Both the position numbers and the translations under genes were made by a program. From an uncultured Lachnospiraceae bacterium (GTDB lineage: Bacteria > Bacillota > Clostridia > Lachnospirales > Lachnospiraceae), in the NCBI GenBank assembly GCA_903789615.1, contig CAIFEV010000004.1:186001-250000 (forward strand): DNA of 64,000 nt, written 5' to 3'. The notes beneath the pieces were generated by a model that saw only the letters and a list, made by a program, of their open reading frames with translations, was not told where the DNA came from and did not search any database. Shown here piece by piece: positions 41,439 to 50,781 of this stretch (position 1 is the stretch's first letter; each line of letters starts with the position of its first letter).

Positions 41439-44400
41439 TCACTGAGTCTCGTGTTCCATCTCCACCCGCTGATCGATCTTCGCGATGTCGATGATCGAGA
41501 GCTCATTGCTGGCAAATGCGTGCTCCAGCGAACTTATCAGCGCGTGCGCCGTGTCAAGGCTCGTCAGGCAGTGGACACCGGTCTCAATGGCTGTGCGGCG
41601 GATGGTGAAGCCGTCTCTCGCATGCTCGATACCGCTCTCCGGCGTGTCGATGACCAGATCGATCTTGTGCGTCAGGATCAGATCCAGCAGCGTCGGAGCT
41701 TCCTGTCCGATCTTGTTCACGCGGATGGCGTGCACGCCGTGCTCCTGCAGGACTCTTGCCGTGCCGCGGGACGCGTAGATCTTGTATCCGAGCTTCTCAA
41801 AACGTCTCGCGATGTCAACGCCGTCTTCCTTGTCCGCGTCGCGCAGTGTCATGATGATCTGCCGGTGCTTCGGAAGCCGGATGCCGGCTCCCAGGAACGC
41901 CTTGTAGAGCGCCTCGTCAAAGTTCTTTGATATGCCTAGGCACTCGCCGGTACTCTTCATCTCCGGTCCCAGGGAGATATCCGCGCCGCGGATCTTCTCA
42001 AACGAGAATACCGGCATCTTGATTGCATAGTAGTCCGCTTTCTTCTGCAGTCCCGGGCGGTACCCGAGTTCCCGGATGGTTTTCCCCATGATGACCTGCG
42101 TGGCGAGCGGAACAATCGGAATGCCCGTCACTTTGCTGATGTACGGCACCGTGCGGCTGGAGCGTGGATTAACCTCGATGACATAGACCTGATCGTGGTA
42201 GTCGATGAACTGGATGTTGATCATACCCTTTACGTGCAGGGCCCTTGCCAGTTTCTCCGTGTCCTCCACGATCTTCTTTTCAATCTTCTCTCCCAGGTCC
42301 TGCGCCGGATACACAGAGATGGAATCGCCGGAGTGAATGCCGGCGCGCTCGATATGCTCCATGATTCCCGGAATCAGGATGTCCTGACCGTCGCAGACAG
42401 CATCGACTTCGATCTCCTTACCCATCAGGTATTTGTCGACGAGAATCGGGTGATCCTGCTTATAGCGGTTGATGACAGCCATATAGGCGGTCACATCCTC
42501 GTCGGATACGGCAATCTGCATGCCCTGTCCGCCGAGCACGTAAGACGGACGCACCAGGACCGGATAGCCCAGCTCGTTTGCGACTTTGATGGCCTCCTCT
42601 GTCGTGTAGACCGTTGCGCCCTTGGCTCTCGGGATCTGCGTCTGCTGCAGGATCTCGTCGAACAGCTCGCGGTCTTCCGCCGCGTCGACGTCCTTTGCAG
42701 AGGTCCCGAGGATCGGAACGCCCATCTTCATCAGATCCTGCGTCAGCTTGATGGCCGTCTGGCCGCCGAACTGAATCACGGCGCCGTCCGGCTTCTCAAT
42801 GTCCACGACCGCCTTCACGTCTTCCGCGGTGAGCGGCTCAAAGTACAGCCGGTCCGCAATATCAAAGTCCGTCGAAACAGTCTCCGGGTTGTTGTTGATG
42901 ATGATGGTCTCATATCCCATCTTCCTGAACGCCCAGGTGCAGTGGACCGAGCAGAAGTCAAACTCAATGCCCTGGCCTATGCGGATCGGGCCGGAACCGA
43001 GAACCAGAATCTTCTTTCTGTCTTTTCCGGACTCCCGGGACTCGTTCTTCTCATCCCGGCCTCCGTAGATGGAGTAATAGTACGGCGTCGCCGCGGCGAA
43101 TTCAGCCGCACAGGTGTCCACGATCTTGAACACCGGATGAATTCCGTAGCCCCGGCGAAGTTCGGCAAGCTCCGTCACGCTGCGTCCCGTCAGATCCGCA
43201 ATCACTTCATCCGGGAACTCCATGCGCTTTGCCTCGCGCAGAAGCGCCTCGGTCAGCGGCTCATTCTGCAGTCTCTCTTCCATTTCGACGAGGTTCCGGA
43301 TCTTGCAGATGAACCACATGTCGATCTTAGTGATGATGTGCAGCTGAACCGGATCCATATGGCGGCGCAGGCACTCGGCGATCTTCCAGATCCGGCGGTC
43401 ATCCACCACCTTCAGATCCTCGAGGATTTCCGTGTCGGACAGCTTGGAAAAGTCATAGGACATAAGACTGTTCACGTGCTGTTCCAGAGAACGGATCGCC
43501 TTCATCAGAGCACCCTCGAAATTCGAGCAGATACTCATCACCTCACCCGTGGCCTTCATCTGCGTCGTCAGCGTGCGCTTGGCCGAGATGAATTTATCAA
43601 ACGGAAGTCTCGGAATCTTGACGACCACGTAGTCCAACGCCGGTTCAAAGGACGCATACGTCTTGCCGGTGATGGCATTTTTAATCTCATCAAGTGTGTA
43701 CCCGAGCGCGATTTTCGCCGCGACCTTCGCGATCGGATATCCGGTCGCCTTGGAAGCTAGCGCCGAAGAACGGCTCACACGCGGATTGACCTCGATCACG
43801 CAGTACTCGAAGCTGTCGGGATTCAGCGCGTACTGTACGTTGCAGCCGCCGGTGATCCCCAGCTCGTCAATGATGCGCAGCGCCGAAGAGCGCAGCATCT
43901 GATATTCCTTGTCCGAAAGCGTCTGGCTCGGCGCAACGACGATGGAGTCGCCGGTGTGAACGCCGACCGGATCCAGGTTCTCCATGTTGCAGACTGTGAT
44001 GCAGTTGCCGGCTCCATCCCGCATCACCTCATATTCGATCTCCTTCCAGCCTGCGATCGAGCGCTCGACCAGAACCTCATGCACGCGTGAGAGACGAAGG
44101 CCGTTGGCCAGGATTTCCTCGAGCTCCCGGACGTTGTGGGCAATGCCGCCGCCGGAACCGCCCAGCGTGTATGCAGGGCGCAGGACAACCGGATACCCGA
44201 TCTTCGCGGCAAACTTTTTGCCCGCCTCGACGTCTCGGACGACCTCGGAAGCAGCAACCGGCTCGCCGATCTTCTCCATGGTCTCCTTGAACATCAGGCG
44301 GTCCTCGGCCTTTTTGATCGTAAGGGACGTCGTGCCGATCAGACGGCAGTTATGCTTTTCCAGAAAATCTGTCTCGGCGATCTCCATCGCCAGATTCAGA

Positions 44401-44684
44401 CCGGCCTGTCCGCCGAGCGTCGGCAGAATGCTGTCCGGCTTCTCCTTCTCAATGATTCTCTCGACGGTCTCGACCGTCAGCGGCTCGATATACACCTCAT
44501 CGGCAATATCCTTGTCCGTCATGATCGTCGCCGGGTTGGAGTTCAGAAGAACAACCTCAACCCCTTCCTCGTGAAGGGAACGGCAGGCCTGGGTGCCCGC
44601 GTAGTCAAATTCCGCCGCCTGTCCGATGACAATCGGGCCGGAACCGATGACCAGAACCTTCTTGATATCCGCAATCTTAGGCAT
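41439..44684 (-). CDS. carB: Carbamoyl-phosphate synthase large subunit
   Basis: Subunit of 1081 residues that makes carbamoyl phosphate from ammonia, bicarbonate and two ATP for pyrimidine and arginine synthesis. Two homologous ATP-grasp halves are visible (GSGPIVIGQAAEFDYAG and GSGPIRIGQGIEFDFCS), each with a GGSGGGIAHN- or GGQGMQI-type loop. A C-terminal MGS-like allosteric domain follows (about 935-1081). Full length. The ATG overlaps the carA stop by eight bases, with AGGAGGG upstream. Confidence 0.97.
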   Translation of the reverse strand: MPKIADIKKVLVIGSGPIVIGQAAEFDYAGTQACRSLHEEGVEVVLLNSNPATIMTDKDIADEVYIEPLTVETVERIIEKEKPDSILPTLGGQAGLNLAMEIAETDFLEKHNCRLIGTTSLTIKKAEDRLMFKETMEKIGEPVAASEVVRDVEAGKKFAAKIGYPVVLRPAYTLGGSGGGIAHNVRELEEILANGLRLSRVHEVLVERSIAGWKEIEYEVMRDGAGNCITVCNMENLDPVGVHTGDSIVVAPSQTLSDKEYQMLRSSALRIIDELGITGGCNVQYALNPDSFEYCVIEVNPRVSRSSALASKATGYPIAKVAAKIALGYTLDEIKNAITGKTYASFEPALDYVVVKIPRLPFDKFISAKRTLTTQMKATGEVMSICSNFEGALMKAIRSLEQHVNSLMSYDFSKLSDTEILEDLKVVDDRRIWKIAECLRRHMDPVQLHIITKIDMWFICKIRNLVEMEERLQNEPLTEALLREAKRMEFPDEVIADLTGRSVTELAELRRGYGIHPVFKIVDTCAAEFAAATPYYYSIYGGRDEKNESRESGKDRKKILVLGSGPIRIGQGIEFDFCSVHCTWAFRKMGYETIIINNNPETVSTDFDIADRLYFEPLTAEDVKAVVDIEKPDGAVIQFGGQTAIKLTQDLMKMGVPILGTSAKDVDAAEDRELFDEILQQTQIPRAKGATVYTTEEAIKVANELGYPVLVRPSYVLGGQGMQIAVSDEDVTAYMAVINRYKQDHPILVDKYLMGKEIEVDAVCDGQDILIPGIMEHIERAGIHSGDSISVYPAQDLGEKIEKKIVEDTEKLARALHVKGMINIQFIDYHDQVYVIEVNPRSSRTVPYISKVTGIPIVPLATQVIMGKTIRELGYRPGLQKKADYYAIKMPVFSFEKIRGADISLGPEMKSTGECLGISKNFDEALYKAFLGAGIRLPKHRQIIMTLRDADKEDGVDIARRFEKLGYKIYASRGTARVLQEHGVHAIRVNKIGQEAPTLLDLILTHKIDLVIDTPESGIEHARDGFTIRRTAIETGVHCLTSLDTAHALISSLEHAFASNELSIIDIAKIDQRVEMEHETQ

Positions 44685-45759
44685 CTGCCTTACCCTCCTT
44701 CATCACCCTGACAAATGAATCAAACAGCCATCCCGTGTCCTGCGGTCCGGCGCAGGCTTCCGGGTGGAACTGTACCGTGAAGATCTTCTTGCCTCTGTAC
44801 TGCAGCCCTTCATTGGTGCCGTCATTTACATTGACAAAGGACGGGGAGGCAACGGCCGGGTCAAGCGTCTTTTCATCCACCGCGTACCCGTGATTCTGCG
44901 TGGAGATGTACACCCGGCCTGTCGTAAGGTCCTTTACCGGATGGTTCGCGCCGCGGTGGCCGTACTTGAGCTTGTACGTGTCGGCCCCCGTCGCCAGCGC
45001 CATCAGCTGATGGCCGAGACATATGGCAAAAATCGGCACATCACTGGAGTACAGCTTGCGGATCTCCCGAATTACATCCACACATTCCTTCGGGTCACCC
45101 GGGCCGTTGCTGAGCATGATGCCGTCAGGACTGCCGGCCAGGATCTCCTGCGCGCTGGTGAATGCCGGATAGATTGTCACCTCGCACCCGCGGCGGTTCA
45201 AAGACGCCGCGATATTTTTCTTGGCGCCAAGGTCCAGAAGCGCAACTTTCGGACCGCTGCCCGGAAGAATCTGCTTCTGCCGGTGCGTGACGCGCGCCAC
45301 AACCCCCTCGACTTTGTATGCGTGGATCCGTTTCAGCGCCTCATCCATTCTTTCCGGGAGGTGCGTCGTGATCATGCCGTTGCACGTTCCCTTCTCCCGC
45401 AGAATCTGCGTGAGCGCACGGGTATCAATCCCCTCGATGCCCGGAATCCCGTAGCGCAGCAGAAAATTCTGCACTGTATTGGCGCTGCGGAAATTGCTCG
45501 GTTCTCTGCAGAGTTCCCGCACGATGAAACCGTCCGGCCAGGCCCTGTCAGACTCCATGTCCTCATAGCAGATGCCGTAGTTCCCGATCAGGGGATACGT
45601 CATGGTGACAGCCTGGCCGGCGTATGACGGATCCGTGAGGACTTCAAGATATCCGGTCATCGATGTATTGAACACGATTTCGGATATAACCTCTTTTTCC
45701 GCGCCGATCGACGTCCCTGTGAAGACCGTTCCGTCCTCCAGTATCAAGTACGCTTTCAT
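44677..45759 (-). CDS. carA: Carbamoyl-phosphate synthase small subunit
   Basis: Glutaminase subunit of 360 residues that supplies ammonia to CarB. The amidotransferase nucleophile Cys is in FAICLGHQLMAL, and the His and Glu of the triad are in QFHPEACAGP. ATG 45759 (MKAYLILEDGT) has GGAGG upstream and is the normal CarA start; the 47-codon upstream frame runs through the leader hairpins and is dismissed. First gene of carAB, with an attenuator-like leader. Confidence 0.96.
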   Translation of the reverse strand: MKAYLILEDGTVFTGTSIGAEKEVISEIVFNTSMTGYLEVLTDPSYAGQAVTMTYPLIGNYGICYEDMESDRAWPDGFIVRELCREPSNFRSANTVQNFLLRYGIPGIEGIDTRALTQILREKGTCNGMITTHLPERMDEALKRIHAYKVEGVVARVTHRQKQILPGSGPKVALLDLGAKKNIAASLNRRGCEVTIYPAFTSAQEILAGSPDGIMLSNGPGDPKECVDVIREIRKLYSSDVPIFAICLGHQLMALATGADTYKLKYGHRGANHPVKDLTTGRVYISTQNHGYAVDEKTLDPAVASPSFVNVNDGTNEGLQYRGKKIFTVQFHPEACAGPQDTGWLFDSFVRVMKEGKADA

Positions 45760-45774
45760 CAAAAGGAACCTCCG

Positions 45775-45810
45775 CTTAAAAAGAAAGCAGGAACCCAGGT
45801 TCCTGCTTTC
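45775..45810 (-). terminator. Terminator hairpin in the carAB leader (attenuator)
   Basis: Perfect 13-base stem GAAAGCAGGAACC/GGTTCCTGCTTTC (45783-45795 with 45798-45810), then TTTTT on the minus strand, only 16 bases before the carA ATG. A terminator this strong inside a leader means expression depends on a switch or on read-through. Confidence 0.85.
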
Positions 45811-45857
45811 CAAAGTACCGCTTGTCAGGCAGACCCCTGATCCCGCTTCAATATAGA

Positions 45858-45886
45858 CAGGAAATAGCGGAACCCGCTCTTTCCTG
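45858..45886 (-). promoter_or_regulatory. Upstream leader hairpin of carAB
   Basis: Twelve paired bases with one mismatch: CAGGAAA-AGCGG with CCGCT-TTTCCTG around a three-base loop. Its GGGTTCC loop side is complementary to the GGAACC of the terminator arm at 45790-45795, so it could compete with the terminator. No PyrR-box-like or T-box sequence was recognised. Confidence 0.55.
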
Positions 45887-45903
45887 CATTTGACCGTCAA
45901 TGA

Positions 45904-45932
45904 ATTCTAACACGGGCTGCCCGTTATTTCAA
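45904..45932 (-). promoter_or_regulatory. carAB promoter with palindrome in the spacer
   Basis: Minus strand: TTGAAA (45927-45932), 17-base spacer, TAGAAT (45904-45909). The spacer holds the perfect palindrome ACGGGC-A-GCCCGT (45912-45924), a candidate operator. The -35 box lies just past the stop of the upstream gene. Confidence 0.75.
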
Positions 45933-45937
45933 GAAAA

Positions 45938-47293
45938 TCAGTCCGTCTGTCCCGTATATGTGAAAGTTTTTCCCTCATCCGTGGATATGTACCGGGCCAT
46001 CGTCTTGCCGTTATTATATCTGGTTCCGCCGCCCTGCGTCACGTAAACAATCAGATTTCCCTGTTCGTCGAGTCTGGGCACGAGTGCCTGGACGAACACG
46101 GAATTCCACGACAGATTTCCGGATCCGGAATCCAGCTGCTGACTGTCCAGCTGGACCAGCTGATACGTCTTCCCGCCGTCCCGGGTCTCGTAAAGCGTCC
46201 CTTCCCCGCCGTCTTCGTAAGCATAGCTGAAAAAGCCGACGTTGTCATTCAGGAACATGATACCGGTCAGCGGCTGATTCTTGTATCCGCTGCCGCCTTC
46301 CCGCACCGTCCCGTCGGACACATAGTAGAACTTGCTGTACTCGGTCTGATCGGTCCTCGAATATCCGAGCGCGACGATGATATCATCCGGTGATACCACG
46401 CGCAGATAGTACAGATCCACATCGTAGATCTCATCGATTGCGACGCTCTTCCAGTTCTGTCCCATGTCCGTGCTGTATGTCAGAGACACCGGCGCTCTGG
46501 TCCCGTCCACGACCATGCCTCCCGAGAGAAACGCCGTGATATCCGGAGACACATAATAGCTGCCGGCTGCCAGTTCCTCCGCACTTGTGCTGGAATACGG
46601 CAGTCTGGTCACCTCAAGCGGTACATTCGTGTACGAATTTCCTCCGTTGAAGGACACCTGAAGCGACGAATTGCGGATCCGGTACAAATAGTTTGACGAG
46701 GAGGCCGTCTGGGTGCCGGAGCTCTGGGTCTCCGCCTGGCCGGACTTTGACGTGTCGTCTGTCTGAAGTCCCGACTTGTAATCCTCCAGTTTCTGAATCG
46801 TCGAAACGCTGATGGAATAGGTCTGGTCTGTGCTCTCCTCCCGGTTGAACGTCACGACCCATTCGCAGGAAAGACTCCCCGAAGATGTCATCACCGCGTT
46901 CCAGGAAGAAAAGAACTCCGAATCGCTGCTCTCCGGTGAAAAGGAAAACTTGAGATCAACGATGTTGTTCTCCTCATCAAGAACCTGAACCGGCTCCCGG
47001 TTCACACCCCGGATCTTCTTTTCCGCCGGGAGATTGCTCTGCGTAAACTGGGCCAGAAACTTCTGCTCCCAGATATCCGCCGCCGTCTCCAGGTCAACGT
47101 CCGTACTCGAAAGTCCGCTCACGACAAATGTGTACCGGGAGTGGATCTGTGCTTCATTCTCCGCCCGTCCTCTGACGGTCGACACTGCGATAAGTGCAGC
47201 AAGAACGGCCAGTACTCCCAGCAATACAAGCTGCAGCGCAGCGTTGCGCAACTGTTTCAATGTGCCACCTGCCTGATCAAAGTAAGATTCCAT
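45938..47293 (-). CDS. Membrane-anchored propeller-like (BNR-type) protein, unknown function
   Basis: Protein of 451 residues. One membrane segment at about 19-41 anchors an extracellular part. This has a helical/beta region (about 45-165), a Ser/Thr/Gln linker (about 175-200) and repeats with the Asp-box look of BNR propellers (YSTDMGQNWKSV, YETRDGGKTYQL, ISTDEGKTFTY). No enzyme residues could be assigned. The ribosome site is poor and the start is preceded by a seven-base CAGAGAC/GTCTCTG hairpin (47301-47307 with 47328-47334). It runs toward carA but carA has its own promoter. Confidence 0.75.
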   Translation of the reverse strand: MESYFDQAGGTLKQLRNAALQLVLLGVLAVLAALIAVSTVRGRAENEAQIHSRYTFVVSGLSSTDVDLETAADIWEQKFLAQFTQSNLPAEKKIRGVNREPVQVLDEENNIVDLKFSFSPESSDSEFFSSWNAVMTSSGSLSCEWVVTFNREESTDQTYSISVSTIQKLEDYKSGLQTDDTSKSGQAETQSSGTQTASSSNYLYRIRNSSLQVSFNGGNSYTNVPLEVTRLPYSSTSAEELAAGSYYVSPDITAFLSGGMVVDGTRAPVSLTYSTDMGQNWKSVAIDEIYDVDLYYLRVVSPDDIIVALGYSRTDQTEYSKFYYVSDGTVREGGSGYKNQPLTGIMFLNDNVGFFSYAYEDGGEGTLYETRDGGKTYQLVQLDSQQLDSGSGNLSWNSVFVQALVPRLDEQGNLIVYVTQGGGTRYNNGKTMARYISTDEGKTFTYTGQTD

Positions 47294-47351
47294 CCGAAAT
47301 CAGAGACCCCTGCTTACAAACCGCGGAGTCTCTGACTTCAGCTTTATTATC

Positions 47352-47380
47352 ATCTTACCATCCGTATGGCTGCTTCACAA
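47352..47380 (-). promoter_or_regulatory. Candidate promoter of propeller-like protein gene
   Basis: Minus strand: TTGTGA (47375-47380), 17-base spacer, TAAGAT (47352-47357); four of six matches in each box. Confidence 0.45.
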
Positions 47381-47417
47381 GAAAGAATCAGGCGCCGTGC
47401 GCGGTATCACACCGACG

Positions 47418-50400
47418 TTACAGAATCACCAGATACGGATCTTCTTCCCTCAGTTCCCCGAGGATTTTTCTGCTCTCTTCCTTCATTCCCAGACCGTACA
47501 GCCCCATGGCAATCAGTTTCCGGCAGTGGATGCGGTTTCTGGCATCCAGGTCATCCGCAAACACTTTCAGATCCGGCAGAGACACGGCGAAATAGTCGAT
47601 CGTCACGTGGTCGAAGTAGTGCTTCTCCCCGTAATCAATCAGCCGGTTGAACCGCCGGCAGGCCTCATCCTTCTCTCCGAGAGCCAGAAACGCGAGTCCC
47701 TGATACAGAATCATATCCGACGGCTGGTCATTGTAGAACATCATGCCGGACGGCTCCTGCACGCCTTCTGTCGCCCGGCGCCAGCTCCCGCGGGCCTCTT
47801 TTTCTTTTCCCTCAAGAGCCTGTGCCTGTCCGAGCAGATACCAGATCTGGTTGTCCTTCTCCCCTTCAAGCTTTCCCTCTCCAAGGTTCTCCGGGAATAC
47901 CAGAGCCTCCTTGAGCAGCGCTTCTGCCTTCGCGCAGTCTTTCGCTTCAAGCGCCCCCCGCGCCATGCCGGTGAGCGCCAGAATATACTGGGCAGACACC
48001 TTGCCTTCGCCGCCTTCCCACGGGTGGAAATGTCTTGCGAGAATTCTCTGAAGCGCTTCCTCATGTCTCCCGAGCAGATTGAGAAGACTGCAGATCTCCA
48101 GATACAGGTCATCCCGTTTTTCCGCCGTTTCACGGTTTTCAAGCAGAAACGCAAGTCTGCTCTTAGCCGGGCGCTTCAGCCGCGCATACAGCTGGTCCAG
48201 CTCCATCAGCACCCGCGCGTCGCTCCTGTCCATGGCAAATGCTTTCTCAAGCGCCTCCCGTGCCTTTTCCTTTTCGCCCCTTACATTGAAGTATCCGAGC
48301 GCAAGGTTCCGCCACACCGTCGGGAAACCGTCACGAAGGCGGCTGCTCTCTTCCCAGAACCGGATCGCTTCATCCCGTCTTTCCCACGCGTACAGCATGC
48401 ATCCGAGACAGAAGCGCGCCATAGCATCCTGTCTGCCGGTATTCGCCGCCCACTGCAGGACGATCAGATCTTCAGCGCGGTTCGGGAATACATAGGAAAA
48501 GTCAGCCGATGCTGCCCGGGCGCGGTATTCGTCCGCCTTCGCACTTTTCCCCTCTTCTGCGGCCAGGTAAGCAAGCCGGTACAATACCAGAGGTTTTTCC
48601 GGTGCCGCCGCAAGCACCTCACACGCACGGCCGTTCATCCCGGCCGCCGCGAAAAGATCCGCCGTCTCCAGGTATGTGCTCTCTTTTCCGCGTGCGAGCT
48701 TCCGGAAGGTTTCTTTCTCCTCTTCATGGCTCCTGGAAAGCTCAAAGCGGCACGCATAGGCAAACGGATCTCTTGCAAGTGCGCTCTCAAGCAGCGCATC
48801 TGCCTCTTCGTGACGCCCGAGTTCATTTAAAACAGCGCCTTTTATCGCCAGCGCTTTCAGATTGGCGCCATTTTTCACAAGGGAACTGTCGATGTGCTCA
48901 AGAGCCGTTTCGAAATCTCCTCTCCGGCAGTCGATAAGCGCCAGATAATAAAAACTGATGTCCTGCTGCGCGCCGCTCCATGTGCTCTTGTAAAAATCGT
49001 CGAATGCTGCGTCAAACCGCCCGAGAAGAAAATTCGCCAGTCCCCTGTCCGCCATACAGCGGCTGTCCTGCGGATTCGGATTGCGCAGCGTGCTGCGCTT
49101 TATCGCCGCATCAAAATACGGGATACTCTTCTCAAATTCTCCCCGGCGAAGAAGCAATTCACCGTATGCCGTGTTGCTGCGGATATCACCAGGGTCACGG
49201 CGGAGTGCCTCAAGATAAAACGGGTCCGGTTTCCAGTGCGCATGACGGTACTGTTCAAGATGCTTCCCGGTCAGATACAGTTCTTCCGTGGTCGGTGTGT
49301 CCTTCGGGGAAGCCGGTGCCGGCATCGGATCCGGAATTTTCTCGATCTTTTCTTCCGGCTTCTGCCAGGAGATAAGTTCCCTCCCGGACGCACCGCGCAC
49401 CGAAAGGCACAGATCCTGTTCTCTCCCGGCAAATGCCGCCTCCCGGAAGAAAGCCTGTTTGGGTGAAAACGCCCCGCTCTCCGAAATAAGCGTTCTGCCG
49501 GTGGCAGTATCCGTAAGTGTGACGGTAAGCTCCGGAAACTCACGCACGGCATATACACCCGCCAGAGCCTTCCCGTCTTTTACGGTCAGATTCACAGCCA
49601 GGTCTTTTGTCGCATTTTTCACGTATCCGATCGCTTTGTACGGCATGAAATACTGGGTGAAATTTTTCTCCTCAAACGGCTCCAGCCACGTGAAATCCGG
49701 CTGGTTGTCCGTGAAAACGCCGGTCATAAGCTCAATGTACGGGCCGTTTTTGTCGGTCAGATTGCGGTCCCATGCCTTGCCGAAGTCACCGCATCCCCAG
49801 GTCCACTGTTTCTTGCCCGGGGATATATGATGATCGGCGACGTGCAAAATCCCCGCCTGCTTTCCGAAATCATATCCGCCCACAAAGTCATAGTCGGAGT
49901 GCGCACACATGTAGCTTGTCGGGACCGGAATGTTTTTGTAACGGGAGATATCCACTCTCGCACCATAGTCGTGCTTGTAGTAGATGCCCGTGGCGATCGG
50001 GAAACGGCTCACATCGCGTTTTCCGTGATCAAAAACGGCGTGCACGTCCGGAGGAAATACCGACTGTGTGCTGTCATTCACAGCCACGGCCGGGTTGGCC
50101 CACCAGAGGAACGTCTGCGGCAGACTGGTACCGTTGTACAGTTTCCCCTGAATACGAATCGCAGCACGGCCGGGCTGTACGCTGATGCGCGTCTCGCCCT
50201 TCGTTCCGTACATCTGATCCACCTCCGAGAGAATCACTGTCTTCCAGCCGTCTTTACTTTCTTCAATGCAGTAATCGACCGGACTGTATGTAGTCGGCCG
50301 GTGATGCTGCGGCCAGTTGAACTCGATGCCGCCGCTTATCCATGGCCCCAGAAGACCGACCAGCGCCGGCTTTATCACTTCATTATAGTAGACAAAATCA

Positions 50401-50687
50401 TATCCGTTGGTCTTGTCGTATGCGCGCTGAATGCGGCCTCCGAGTTCCGGCAGAACCGTGACGCGGATGTATTCATTTTCGAGGATGACGGCCGTGTAGT
50501 CCACATCCTGCTTTGTGTCGTATATTTTTTCGATAATGGGGAGCGGGTAAACTTTGCCGCTGCTGCCCTGGTAGGTCCGGTTGTCAAAAAACATGGGGTT
50601 TTTATCCGGCTCTCCGACGCCGTACGTCGGGATCGTAACCTTTTCGACCCGCACCTGTGCTCTGCCATGAAAATTCAAATCGTCCAT
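47418..50687 (-). CDS. DUF5107 domain protein with TPR repeats
   Basis: Cytosolic protein of 1089 residues. The N-terminal third matches DUF5107 and has the look of a galactose-mutarotase-like sandwich: VTVLPELGGRIQRAYDK, GGIEFNWPQHHRPTTY. From about residue 470 it is a long series of tetratricopeptide repeats (for example SIPYFDAAIKRS, ALEHIDSSLVKNG, ALEKAFAMDRS). Such proteins are common near glycosidases in gut Clostridia; an activity on glycans is inferred, not shown. ATG 50687 lies 10 bases after GGAGG; an ATG three codons earlier is only one base after that site. An AraC-linked 34-bp element lies 60 bases upstream. Confidence 0.82.
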   Translation of the reverse strand: MDDLNFHGRAQVRVEKVTIPTYGVGEPDKNPMFFDNRTYQGSSGKVYPLPIIEKIYDTKQDVDYTAVILENEYIRVTVLPELGGRIQRAYDKTNGYDFVYYNEVIKPALVGLLGPWISGGIEFNWPQHHRPTTYSPVDYCIEESKDGWKTVILSEVDQMYGTKGETRISVQPGRAAIRIQGKLYNGTSLPQTFLWWANPAVAVNDSTQSVFPPDVHAVFDHGKRDVSRFPIATGIYYKHDYGARVDISRYKNIPVPTSYMCAHSDYDFVGGYDFGKQAGILHVADHHISPGKKQWTWGCGDFGKAWDRNLTDKNGPYIELMTGVFTDNQPDFTWLEPFEEKNFTQYFMPYKAIGYVKNATKDLAVNLTVKDGKALAGVYAVREFPELTVTLTDTATGRTLISESGAFSPKQAFFREAAFAGREQDLCLSVRGASGRELISWQKPEEKIEKIPDPMPAPASPKDTPTTEELYLTGKHLEQYRHAHWKPDPFYLEALRRDPGDIRSNTAYGELLLRRGEFEKSIPYFDAAIKRSTLRNPNPQDSRCMADRGLANFLLGRFDAAFDDFYKSTWSGAQQDISFYYLALIDCRRGDFETALEHIDSSLVKNGANLKALAIKGAVLNELGRHEEADALLESALARDPFAYACRFELSRSHEEEKETFRKLARGKESTYLETADLFAAAGMNGRACEVLAAAPEKPLVLYRLAYLAAEEGKSAKADEYRARAASADFSYVFPNRAEDLIVLQWAANTGRQDAMARFCLGCMLYAWERRDEAIRFWEESSRLRDGFPTVWRNLALGYFNVRGEKEKAREALEKAFAMDRSDARVLMELDQLYARLKRPAKSRLAFLLENRETAEKRDDLYLEICSLLNLLGRHEEALQRILARHFHPWEGGEGKVSAQYILALTGMARGALEAKDCAKAEALLKEALVFPENLGEGKLEGEKDNQIWYLLGQAQALEGKEKEARGSWRRATEGVQEPSGMMFYNDQPSDMILYQGLAFLALGEKDEACRRFNRLIDYGEKHYFDHVTIDYFAVSLPDLKVFADDLDARNRIHCRKLIAMGLYGLGMKEESRKILGELREEDPYLVIL

Positions 50688-50719
50688 TCTTCTCATACCT
50701 CCGGCTGATGTATGCCTTC

Positions 50720-50780
50720 ATACTAGCGCCCTGGGGCTGCAGCAGAGAATGCAGATTTCTTTCAAAAGATGGACGATATT
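50720..50780 (-). promoter_or_regulatory. AraC-linked element and -10 before the DUF5107-TPR gene
   Basis: The 34-bp element at 50747-50780 matches 31 positions of the one at 51715-51748 and has the same orientation toward its gene. The core reads AATATCGTCCATCTTTTGAA toward the gene. A TAGTAT -10 lies at 50720-50725, with exactly 21 bases between it and the element, the same as at the GH2 gene. Confidence 0.65.
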
Positions 50781-50781
50781 C

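Noticed and set aside
42195-43760. Plus-strand open frame of 521 codons opposite carB
   Set aside because: Antisense shadow of a conserved gene; composition rich in Arg, His and Leu is typical of such frames.
44677-45900. Extended N terminus for CarA from 45900
   Set aside because: The extension translates the leader hairpins; ATG 45759 with GGAGG gives the family's usual start.
45760-45900. T-box or PyrR attenuator in the carAB leader
   Set aside because: No T-box sequence (TGGNACCGCG type) and no PyrR-binding loop of the GAGAGGCT type could be found, so the leader is listed as unclassified.
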